Positions 1 to 6,895 of a stretch of DNA of 26,904 nt are shown piece by piece (positions within the stretch are counted from its first letter, which is position 1; each line of letters begins with the position of its first letter). Under the pieces are notes generated by a model. That model searched no databases and was not told the origin of the DNA. It saw only the letters and a list, made by a program, of their open reading frames with translations. The DNA comes from a bacterium UBP6_UBA1209 (GTDB lineage: Bacteria; UBP6; UBA1177). The position numbers were made by a program, and so were the translations under genes. The stretch covers positions 749-27,652 of the forward strand of contig DBXP01000046.1 in assembly GCA_002309575.1 (NCBI GenBank). The letters run 5' to 3'.

Positions 1-386
1 TCGGAGGAAAGCATTCTGGCATTCGAGCCTGTGATATAGATATCGACATCGAAATCAAGTCTGAAAGATTCCACCGCCTTTTCCCAATGCAAAACCTGCT
101 GGATTTCATCAAAAAGAAGATAAGTCCTTCCTTTTTCAGGAATTTTTGCCGAGACAAATTCATAAAGCGAAAGATAGTCTTCAATATTTCCGAAGCGCAA
201 TGACTCGAAATTCATAATAATTATGTTTTCCGGTGCAACTCCTTCGGCGAGCAGATAGTCGTAAAAAAGCAAAAGCAGGGAGGATTTTCCGCTGCGCCTC
301 ATTCCCGTTATGATTTTGACCACATCGGTATCTTTGTTTGCAGCAAGTCGCCTCAGATACGTCTCTCTCGCTATAAGTTCCGCCAT
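1..386 (-). CDS. AAA_14-family ATP-binding protein, N-terminal part (cut by window edge)
   Basis: Translating the complement from the ATG at 386 gives an open frame of 128 residues that runs off the window. It begins MAELIARETYLRRL. A P-loop (GMRRSGKSS) follows at about residues 28-36, and a Walker B strand (YLLFDEIQQ) near residue 90. The ITGSNARMLSS stretch near the end matches the sensor-1 region typical of AAA_14 ATPases, which usually carry a C-terminal DUF4143 domain; that part lies outside the window. GGAGG at 392-396 stands five bases before the ATG, the usual spacing here. The family is common in anaerobe genomes as orphan or mobile genes of unknown cellular role. ATPase identity is secure. 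Substrate and function are unknown. Confidence 0.85.
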   Translation of the reverse strand, partial: MAELIARETYLRRLAANKDTDVVKIITGMRRSGKSSLLLLFYDYLLAEGVAPENIIIMNFESLRFGNIEDYLSLYEFVSAKIPEKGRTYLLFDEIQQVLHWEKAVESFRLDFDVDIYITGSNARMLSS

Positions 387-416
387 TTTTGCCTCCAAGC
401 ACAAAAAACAAAACTC

Positions 417-444
417 TTTATACCACACTTTTGCCGAATTTCAA
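417..444 (-). promoter_or_regulatory. Putative sigma-70-like promoter of the AAA_14 gene
   Basis: On the complement, TTGAAA (439-444) and TATAAA (417-422) are separated by 16 bp. The -10 box lies 30 bp before the ATG at 386. The layout matches six other candidates in this window. Confidence 0.55.
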
Positions 445-445
445 C

Positions 446-513
446 AAGTTTCCGACTTTGAAGTCAGAAACTTTGATTTTCAACAGACTTTCAGACTTTG
501 AAGTCAGAAACTT
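446..513. repeat. Two tandem dyad repeats, 40-bp period
   Basis: GACTTTGAAGTCAGAAACTT occurs identically at 454-473 and 494-513. The first copy is the right part of a 28-bp inverted repeat (446-473): left arm AAGTTTC-c-GACTT, centre TG, right arm AAGTC-a-GAAACTT. Twelve of 13 pairs match, and the odd pair would be G-U in minus-strand RNA. The second copy (486-513) keeps 10 of 13 pairs. Both lie just upstream of the -35 box of the AAA_14 gene, where paired operators would sit. They could instead be a dispersed genomic repeat. Confidence 0.8.
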
Positions 514-645
514 CGTTCTTCCTTTCCGTCAGATGTTTCCAGTAACGACCCATAAATCACTTGACGAGTTCTGCAAAAAATTCTCGTTGCGAATCGGTGA
601 AAGATCCCTGATTTACGCAAAAGATCTGGTCCAAATTAAGTTTTT

Positions 646-673
646 TTGACTCTTTTGCTCGGCAAAATATCAT
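646..673 (+). promoter_or_regulatory. Putative promoter of the lipoprotein gene at 705
   Basis: TTGACT (646-651), 16 bp, TATCAT (668-673). The -10 box ends 31 bp before the ATG, and GGAGG (695-699) stands five bases before it. Confidence 0.55.
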
Positions 674-704
674 CCGTAAAATTTTCGGAGCCACGGAGGA
701 TGTC

Positions 705-1775
705 ATGAGGAAGAAAATTGCCGCTATTTTGGTTTTGGTGTCGGTTTTTGCATTTTTTGCGTGCAGCAAAAAGGAGGAAGGAGGTCCTGTGAAGGCTGAA
801 CCTGCGCCGGTGGAGAAAAGATCCGTCTCGGAAGAAGAGGAGGCCGCAAAGGCTGAAGAAAAGCGGAAAGTGGTTGATATTACTGAGAGCGGAGAGGAGC
901 TCTTCAGCCATTTTATAACTTTGGAAAAGCCGGCTGACAAGCTTGTTTCTGATCTGGTCGAGGTTTACAACTGCTCAGTTTTTGCGACTGGTCTCGGGAG
1001 TATCAACGCGAACTGGATGAGGGCCGGGAACTCTAAGGCTGCGCTGGAGGCCTTGAATTTTGCGAAGTCGAGGACAAATATTTTAAAAGACAAAGAGATG
1101 AAGGCTCTTCTTGATGCTGCGGTCGACGAATACGAAAAGTATCTCTCGGGAACAAAAACGCCGGATCCGGGGGTGGAAAAAAAGGGCGGCCCGGACGATC
1201 TGAAGGCTGTTGCGGCATTCTACGAGAAGCTCTCTGAAAAGTACAGTCCTGGAAATTTTGTAAAATTAAAGCCGGAAGAGTTCATTAAATCCAAGGATCT
1301 GAAGCGTTTCAAGGATGAGCTCGAACCGCTTGCGAAGGATCCGCAAAAACTTTCGAAAAAGGCTGCAGCGGAGAAGGATTTCAACAAAAAAAGCCTCTAT
1401 GCGCTCCTTCTGATCTCTCTATCCGGGTTCAACAGCAGGGATGCGGTCTTTGAAGAGATATTCAAGTCTCATAAATATTCTCCGTACACACAGAAGCTCT
1501 GGAATCTCTGGCGCGGGGGCGATCAGGCGCAGTTCGACGGCGTTTCGAGCAATTCGATAATCGAGAACGGCCGCTACAACAGCATGAGGCGCGAGGTGGC
1601 GCTTGGCATCCTGGAGGAGCTGAAAAGGGATCCGGGGAACGAGTTTGCGGTCATTGACTTTATCATGACAGCGACGGCCGACAATATCCTTAGGACCGGC
1701 GCTTTCAACTCTGCGGACGGCGGGACGACATCTGTTCCCGATTTCGGATTCAAGCTTCCTGTTCCGGAGCTTTAG
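705..1775 (+). CDS. Lipoprotein of unknown function, 356 aa
   Basis: The product opens with a lipoprotein signal: MRKK, a hydrophobic core, and a lipobox ending FFAC with the lipid-accepting Cys at residue 20. Ser follows the Cys rather than Asp, so outer-membrane sorting would be expected under the enterobacterial rule (inference). Residues 22-60 form a charged Glu/Lys/Pro linker. The rest looks helical and charged, with no motif I recognise; after the lipidated Cys only one further Cys is obvious, in the YNCSVFATG stretch. GGAGG five bases before the ATG supports the start. It stands alone: the divergent AAA_14 gene is upstream, and radC downstream has its own promoter. The cell location is well supported, but the function is not known. 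Confidence 0.85.
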   Translation: MRKKIAAILVLVSVFAFFACSKKEEGGPVKAEPAPVEKRSVSEEEEAAKAEEKRKVVDITESGEELFSHFITLEKPADKLVSDLVEVYNCSVFATGLGSINANWMRAGNSKAALEALNFAKSRTNILKDKEMKALLDAAVDEYEKYLSGTKTPDPGVEKKGGPDDLKAVAAFYEKLSEKYSPGNFVKLKPEEFIKSKDLKRFKDELEPLAKDPQKLSKKAAAEKDFNKKSLYALLLISLSGFNSRDAVFEEIFKSHKYSPYTQKLWNLWRGGDQAQFDGVSSNSIIENGRYNSMRREVALGILEELKRDPGNEFAVIDFIMTATADNILRTGAFNSADGGTTSVPDFGFKLPVPEL

Positions 1776-1809
1776 TCTTATATTTACTTAAATTTTCTTT
1801 GCGTTTAGC

Positions 1810-1837
1810 TTTACATTTGCGCTGCTTTAAATATAAT
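1810..1837 (+). promoter_or_regulatory. Putative promoter of radC
   Basis: TTTACA (1810-1815), 16 bp, perfect TATAAT (1832-1837), ending 33 bp before the ATG at 1871. Confidence 0.6.
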
Positions 1838-1870
1838 TTTGTGTTTTAGAATTTTGTATTTAAAGAAGTT

Positions 1871-2539
1871 ATGAAACAGCTAAATGAACTCGACAACGAA
1901 GACAAACCGAGGGAACGGCTGCTCAGGCATGGTCTGAAAACCCTGAAAAACCGAGAGCTTATTGCTTTGATCCTGGGAAGCGGCAGTCAGCAGAACCCGC
2001 TTTTCACGATTGCAAAAAAGGTTGAAGAGCTTTTGGAAAAGGAGAGGCTCGAAGCTTTAAGGATCGATAAACTGAACACGATCCCGGGAGTCGGGGTCTC
2101 AAAGGCTTCGCAGCTTCTGGCAGCATTTGAACTTGCCAGACGTTTTTATGAAAAACCTGAACGAAAACAAATACTTTCGCCTGAAGACGCGCTTGCCTTC
2201 CTTCACAAGTACGAGGATAAGAACCAGGAGCATTTCCTTACGCTCACGCTTGACGGCTCAAAGCAGCTCATTGCAGCGCATCTGGTCTTTATCGGAACTC
2301 TGAACCGCTCGCTTTTCCACCCGCGGGAGATATTTTCGCTTGCCTGCAGCGACCATGCCGACACGATCATCATTGCCCACAACCATCCTTCGGGGCTGAA
2401 CGAGCCTTCGCATGAGGACACCCTTGTGACCCGTAGGGTTTTTGAAGCCGGGAAGCTGATGGGGATAGAGCTTATCGATCACCTGATCTTTTCAAAGAGC
2501 GGGTACTATTCGTTTGCCGCGAACGGGTTTTTCGGCTGA
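1871..2539 (+). CDS. radC: RadC-family protein (UPF0758, JAB/MPN domain)
   Basis: The 222-residue length is typical for RadC. The N-terminal third carries a helix-hairpin-helix-like stretch, LNTIPGVGVSKASQLLAAF (68-86). The C-terminal JAB/MPN+ domain has the metal site: Glu120, His170 and His172 in the AHNHPSG block, and Asp183. The residues of a zinc peptidase-like fold are therefore intact. Despite the name, a direct role in DNA repair has not been established for the family. The Shine-Dalgarno is weak (AAGAAG just before the ATG), but the promoter upstream and the conserved N-terminus support the start. The gene converges with the surface protein gene across a 23-bp gap, which contains the palindrome TTCCCGGGAA but no clear terminator. 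Confidence 0.95.
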   Translation: MKQLNELDNEDKPRERLLRHGLKTLKNRELIALILGSGSQQNPLFTIAKKVEELLEKERLEALRIDKLNTIPGVGVSKASQLLAAFELARRFYEKPERKQILSPEDALAFLHKYEDKNQEHFLTLTLDGSKQLIAAHLVFIGTLNRSLFHPREIFSLACSDHADTIIIAHNHPSGLNEPSHEDTLVTRRVFEAGKLMGIELIDHLIFSKSGYYSFAANGFFG

Positions 2540-2562
2540 TTCCCGGGAAAATTATCTAAGGA

Positions 2563-5500
2563 TTAAAGAGATCTGGATCTTCTGGTAAAAACTGAGAGGC
2601 AGAGAGCCAGGGCCGCTGCAAAGGCTGCAAGGGCTAAGCCGCTGAAGGAGTCGTCCATAACTGAAAGCGCGCATCCGCCGTCATCGTCTCCGCCGCCGTT
2701 GCCGCCTGAACAGTCGTCGCCTTCAGCGCACTTGTTCCAGAACTCCTTGGATTTGAGAGGAAGGCGTACTATGTCGACATCAGAATCCTGAAGCCATACT
2801 TTTGCGCTTCCGATCTCGATCTGAGCCATCTGGTCTGCCGGGATCGAAAGGTCGGCCGCTACGATAAAGAGGATCTCCTGATTTTCGGCAAACTGGAGCG
2901 GCGTTTCGAATACGACGTCGAGACGCTGTCCAGCCTCTGACGGAGTCGCCAGAGCAAGGATCTGCTCGCCGGATACCGATGTGTCGTTGTTGACATCGGC
3001 ATAAATTTTGATCGCGTTGATGCCCTCTTTGAATTTTACGGATTTCGGGGTCGTCTTTATCTGGATCTTCTTGATCGCGTTGCTGTGACCGATCGCCTTG
3101 GCGCGGATCTGCAGCATCGAAACGTTCGGTTTGTTGAGCTGGGAGATCGCGGGGATCGCGGGATCGGTGTTTTTGGTGAAGATGAAGGACTTTATTGTCG
3201 GCTCGAAGGTGTATTCCGCGAAGACGATCGGAGCCTCTTCGACCTTGACGTTGAGTTCGCCGTTGCTGCTGAAGCTGAAGGCTGCGTCGCTTTCGATCGA
3301 AAATCCGAAGGTCGTGTCGATCGGAATAGATTCCGTGTTCACATATGCAGCGTTTGCGAGGATCAGGAAGTGGTGCATCGTGTTGACTTTGAATGCGGTG
3401 TCGGCTGCGGCAAGTGCGAAGGAGATCGTGTTTCCGCTCATTCCGGCCGGGGCGGCGACGATCTTTTCGCCGTCGTCAAAAATGCCGTTGCCGTTTGCGT
3501 CGTAGACGAGCCGGAAGTCGGAGAGCGTGGTCTGCGAATCCTTGTTTGAAACATTTACGAGGACCGACTCGAAGTTGATGTTTTTGTTGTTCTCGTCGCT
3601 CTTCGCGAAGACGGAGAACTGACCCATTGCGAGATCCTTCGTCGGTGCGGGGATAACGATCGCTGACTCGCTGACGGGCGAATTTTTGCCGAGAGCTACC
3701 GAAATTTCAGCGTTCGACGCGAACTGGCTCTGGTCAACGACACAGCTTCCGTCCCTGCATACTTTGCCGTCGCCGCAGTCGGTATCCTTTTCGCAGCCGG
3801 AGCCGCCGATGCCGCCGCAGTTCGTAAGGTCAGGATTTTCGCAGAGCGCAGCCGAGGGGCAGGTTCCTGAGGTCAGACGGAGCGGGATCGATGTGTTCGA
3901 CTTGTAGACGATGCCGCTGTCGTCGCTGATGTATGCTGTGTTTTCGATAACGTCGTTTTTCGCAAGTCCGGTTTTGGGCTGGACCTTGAATCTGAGCATG
4001 ATCGTCTCGGGACAGGTCTGGGCAACCGGATCGCAGTAGTCGAGAATGTCGGCGACTTTGTATTCCTCGGTGAGCGGGAACGCGCCGTTGATGTCTTCGA
4101 CGGCCTCCCATTTCGCGCAGGCGTTCGGGTCGCTGCTCTTCCAGTCGCGGCAGATTTCAGTCGTGCCGGGAACATAAGTAACCTTTGCCGGAAGGACATC
4201 CTTGACCTTGACGTTGACTGAAAGGTCGTCGCCCCAGTTCTGGATCTTGATCGCGTAGTAGAATGGCGCCGTGAAGCAGATCGTGTCGGTCGGTTCGGAG
4301 CAGGAGCAGAAGCTCTTCTCTCTGCCGTCGGGGGTGTTCGGGTTGACTGGGATATCGAATTTCGGGTTCTTGGTATCGACGCTGAGGACCATGTAGTTCG
4401 AATAGATAACGTCGCGGTTTACGCCGATCTGGATGAACATCGAGTTGTCGCCCTTCTTGAACTGGCGCTCGAAGTCCGGGTTGGTCTCTGCGTCAAGAAG
4501 GAACGTGTCGACATCCATCGTGTATTCGAGCGTGTTGGCATCCGGGTTGTTCGGGTTTCCGCCGACGCACTCAGGCTGTTTGTCCTGCCAGCCGTAGAGG
4601 CTCGAGATCGAGTTGTAGGTTTCGGAGTAGTTGAACGCCGTACCGTCCGAATCCGTGGTTTTACCGGGATTGCACTCGTTCTGAAGGAGTACGAGATCCT
4701 CGGCAGGAGTGGTGAATCCTGTGACAAGAAGACCTTCCGGGGGACATGCGCCTCCGCCGAGAAGACCGCCGCCGCAGCCTGTAGCGTAAGCAAAGCCGGG
4801 GTCGCCTTCGTTGACGGCAAGTGTCATCTTGACCGTCGGTTTGTCAGGGAACTCGAATCCGCTGACGCCGAGGTTGACGTACTGGCCCTGGTACTGGCCG
4901 AGTCCGTTGTAGATGTAGACCATCTTCGCCGGGACCCTTGTCGAGCGGTAAACCGTTATCAGCGACCAGCCGGCAATGACCGTCGAGCTGTAGATGCTGT
5001 TGCCGCTGACCTGCGAGATGTACTGGGAGTTGTTCGTGCAGTCGACTCCGCTGACGGTATAGTTGCCGTAGAGCGAAAGACCGTCCGACTTGTAGCCGTA
5101 TTCTCTTCCGCGTTCGTGGATTTCAGCAAAGAAATCAGTTACATCAACGCGGTAGGTGTAGTAGCCGGCACCGATATTCCCGAGAGTGTCGGTCATTCCG
5201 ATACCTTCGAAGGTGAAGTCCTGCTGACCCGGGTTCGCGTCGTTTGTCCCGAGCACTCCGACTCTGGGAGCGATGACGTCGGTCTCCATGCCGATGACGC
5301 CGTCGGTTGATTCGTACAGAAGGTGGGCCGTGTTGTCGGTAGTCGCTGTGTTGTTCGGGTCAACGCTTGTCGTCCAGACGAGGTATGCCGCCTCGACGTA
5401 TGCATCTTCCGGAACGTGGCTCGGCGTGAGCGTGAAGGTGCTCTGGGTGAGACAGGTATCCGCCTCGGGGTTTCCGGGGAGGTCGCAGCCGACCGGACTA

Positions 5501-5703
5501 GAGGTCGAGTTGCACTCCTGGCGGATGTTGTTCGTCATCAACGATTTGAACATTACAAAGTAGTCAAAGCTTCCCGCCTCCCACTGAAGCTTTTTGCCGT
5601 TGAGCTCGGCGACATCCGGACCGATCGTCGTGCCGGTGTAGTCGGCTCCGGAAAGCATCATCGAAAGGAGCAGGGGGAGCAAAATACAAAAAAACTTTTT
5701 CAT
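2563..5703 (-). CDS. Large secreted surface protein with DUF11-like domain and MYXO-CTERM-like tail, 1046 aa
   Basis: A signal peptide (MKKFFCILL core, probable cleavage after SGA near residue 20) leads into about 450 residues of Tyr/Asn/Thr-rich, beta-type sequence with scattered cysteines. Around 475-600 is a segment like the bacterial surface DUF11 repeat (NWGDDLSVNVKVKDVLP, later VIENTAYISDDSG). A small Cys-rich piece (CEKDTDCGDGKVCRDGSC) follows near 636-653. Two EF-hand/dockerin-like calcium loops appear, DANGNGIFDDGE (about 733) and DVNNDTSVSGEQ (about 905). The C-terminus is Gly/Asp-rich, then GGCALS with Cys1011, a hydrophobic stretch and TRRSRSL, the layout of a MYXO-CTERM sorting signal. 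AGGAGT stands five bases before the ATG. Surface location is likely. The molecular role is unknown; adhesin-like or structural is a guess. Confidence 0.85.
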   Translation of the reverse strand: MKKFFCILLPLLLSMMLSGADYTGTTIGPDVAELNGKKLQWEAGSFDYFVMFKSLMTNNIRQECNSTSSPVGCDLPGNPEADTCLTQSTFTLTPSHVPEDAYVEAAYLVWTTSVDPNNTATTDNTAHLLYESTDGVIGMETDVIAPRVGVLGTNDANPGQQDFTFEGIGMTDTLGNIGAGYYTYRVDVTDFFAEIHERGREYGYKSDGLSLYGNYTVSGVDCTNNSQYISQVSGNSIYSSTVIAGWSLITVYRSTRVPAKMVYIYNGLGQYQGQYVNLGVSGFEFPDKPTVKMTLAVNEGDPGFAYATGCGGGLLGGGACPPEGLLVTGFTTPAEDLVLLQNECNPGKTTDSDGTAFNYSETYNSISSLYGWQDKQPECVGGNPNNPDANTLEYTMDVDTFLLDAETNPDFERQFKKGDNSMFIQIGVNRDVIYSNYMVLSVDTKNPKFDIPVNPNTPDGREKSFCSCSEPTDTICFTAPFYYAIKIQNWGDDLSVNVKVKDVLPAKVTYVPGTTEICRDWKSSDPNACAKWEAVEDINGAFPLTEEYKVADILDYCDPVAQTCPETIMLRFKVQPKTGLAKNDVIENTAYISDDSGIVYKSNTSIPLRLTSGTCPSAALCENPDLTNCGGIGGSGCEKDTDCGDGKVCRDGSCVVDQSQFASNAEISVALGKNSPVSESAIVIPAPTKDLAMGQFSVFAKSDENNKNINFESVLVNVSNKDSQTTLSDFRLVYDANGNGIFDDGEKIVAAPAGMSGNTISFALAAADTAFKVNTMHHFLILANAAYVNTESIPIDTTFGFSIESDAAFSFSSNGELNVKVEEAPIVFAEYTFEPTIKSFIFTKNTDPAIPAISQLNKPNVSMLQIRAKAIGHSNAIKKIQIKTTPKSVKFKEGINAIKIYADVNNDTSVSGEQILALATPSEAGQRLDVVFETPLQFAENQEILFIVAADLSIPADQMAQIEIGSAKVWLQDSDVDIVRLPLKSKEFWNKCAEGDDCSGGNGGGDDDGGCALSVMDDSFSGLALAAFAAALALCLSVFTRRSRSL

Positions 5704-5736
5704 AGCTGACTCCTAAAAAAAACAGTAAAGCCTTAT

Positions 5737-5764
5737 ATTTTAGCTGATATGCCGGTCCAGTCAA
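5737..5764 (-). promoter_or_regulatory. Putative promoter of the surface protein gene
   Basis: On the complement, TTGACT (5759-5764), 16 bp, TAAAAT (5737-5742), 33 bp before the ATG at 5703. AGGAGT (5709-5714) is the ribosome binding site. Confidence 0.6.
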
Positions 5765-5932
5765 AATAAACTCTCCGAATGCTCCATGGAAAGGGAATAC
5801 TTTTCTGTATAGTTCTGAATTCTGTCAAATATGCAAAACATAGACTTTTGTTCTTGCTTTTTTGCGAAAATCGTCGGAACATTGCGCGTTTTTTTAAATT
5901 GAGTGTTTTTATTACTTTTTTTGGAGGAAAAA

Positions 5933-6412
5933 ATGAAAAAATTTTTGGTTTTGACAGCACTTGCTTTCGGTATGTTCCTGATGGCTTCATGCGGCGGCAG
6001 CGACATGCACTGCGAAAAAGACAGTTTTGACGGTTCCTGCGGAGACAAAACGGTCGAAGCGTGTTCCGACGGACATTCGGCTTACTACAAAGTCGATGGA
6101 AAAAAATTCAACTGCAATTCTGCCAGCGACTGTTCCAACACCATTCCGGATCTGATCGCATACTGCGGCGGCAATAACAATAACAATGGTGACGGCAACG
6201 GCGACGACAACAACAACGTCGATGTAGAAAACGGTATGTACTGCGGTGAGCCAGAGGATTGCCCCAACGGCTCGATGAAAGTCTGCTCCAACACAACAGA
6301 GGGTTACTACGAAGTAAACGGCGAAAGATTCGAATACACTGTAAACGACCTCTCTTCCATTCAGGAAGCTGAAAGAAAGGCAAGAGAAGCTTGCGGTATA
6401 GAAGAAGAGTAG
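5933..6412 (+). CDS. Small lipoprotein with two copies of a Cys/YY module, 159 aa
   Basis: The start at 5933 is chosen because GGAGG (5923-5927) is five bases upstream and the product then begins MKKFLVLTAL with a lipobox ASC at Cys20; an upstream GTG at 5903 would spoil the signal peptide. The mature part is an internal duplication. Copy A has C36, C44, YYKVDGKKF (51-59) and C78. Copy B has C110, C118, YYEVNGERF (125-133) and C154. The Cys-Cys-Tyr-Tyr spacing is identical between copies. An Asn/Asp/Gly linker (80-99) separates them. I do not recognise the module. The stop codon TAG is followed at once by the ATG of the dCMP deaminase gene, so the two are likely cotranscribed. Intergenic 5704-5932 upstream shows no clear -35 box for this gene; TAAATT at 5895-5900 is a possible -10. 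Confidence 0.85.
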   Translation: MKKFLVLTALAFGMFLMASCGGSDMHCEKDSFDGSCGDKTVEACSDGHSAYYKVDGKKFNCNSASDCSNTIPDLIAYCGGNNNNNGDGNGDDNNNVDVENGMYCGEPEDCPNGSMKVCSNTTEGYYEVNGERFEYTVNDLSSIQEAERKAREACGIEEE

Positions 6413-6895
6413 ATGACGAAGAGAACAGACTACATCTCCTGGGACCAGTACTTCATGGGCGTTGCGCTTCTGAGTGCGCAGCGTTCGAAGGATCCCAACA
6501 CCCAGGTCGGAGCCTGCATCGTGAACGACGAGCACCGGATCGTCGGGGTCGGCTACAACGGTTTCCCGGCGGGCTGCGACGACAACCTCCTCCCGTGGGA
6601 GCGCGAGGGCAATTTCCTAGATACGAAGTACCCTTTCGTTGTCCACGCGGAGCTCAACGCGATCCTGAATTCGATCCAGAACCTGCGCGGCTGCACGATC
6701 TATGTGGCGCTTTTCCCCTGCAACGAGTGTGCAAAGGCGATAATCCAGGCAGGGATCAAGGAGATCGTCTACCTTTCCGACAAATATTTCGATACAGACA
6801 TCGTGAAAGCGTCGAAGCTGCTGCTCGAGCAGGCGGGCGTAAAGGTCCGCAAGATCGACAAATATGCTGATATCACTCTGAAATTCAACGATTAG
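6413..6895 (+). CDS. Deoxycytidylate (dCMP) deaminase family protein
   Basis: This 160-residue protein shows the zinc-dependent cytidine/deoxycytidylate deaminase signature: HAE at 78-80 (zinc ligand His78, proton shuttle Glu80) and PCNEC at 102-106 (ligands Cys103, Cys106). The N-terminal block WDQYFMGVALLSAQRSKDP and the GYNGFPAGCDD loop are typical of dCMP deaminases (ComEB/DCTD type), which convert dCMP to dUMP for thymidylate synthesis. Length is normal. The ATG follows the stop codon of the lipoprotein gene directly, with no RBS of its own beyond GAAGAAGAG, suggesting translational coupling. The 3' end overlaps the convergent radical SAM gene by four bases. The family call is strong; exact substrate (dCMP or a modified nucleotide) is inferred. 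Confidence 0.93.
   Translation: MTKRTDYISWDQYFMGVALLSAQRSKDPNTQVGACIVNDEHRIVGVGYNGFPAGCDDNLLPWEREGNFLDTKYPFVVHAELNAILNSIQNLRGCTIYVALFPCNECAKAIIQAGIKEIVYLSDKYFDTDIVKASKLLLEQAGVKVRKIDKYADITLKFND

Larger units (their letters stand above)
387..704. other. 318-bp intergenic region between divergent genes
   Basis: It holds the RBS and promoter of the leftward AAA_14 gene, the tandem dyads (446-513), and the promoter and RBS of the rightward lipoprotein gene. In 514-645 I see no convincing gene. The small open frames there look like overlaps of the neighbouring genes or chance. Confidence 0.7.

Noticed and set aside
557..940. 127-codon open frame on the - strand spanning the intergenic region and the start of the lipoprotein gene
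   Set aside because: Most of it is antisense to the lipoprotein signal and linker, and there is no RBS. The part outside the gene is too short to judge as a gene remnant.
2540..2549. Perfect palindrome TTCCCGGGAA between radC and the surface protein gene
   Set aside because: It has no loop and no T-tract, so it cannot act as a hairpin terminator. At ten bases it may be chance.
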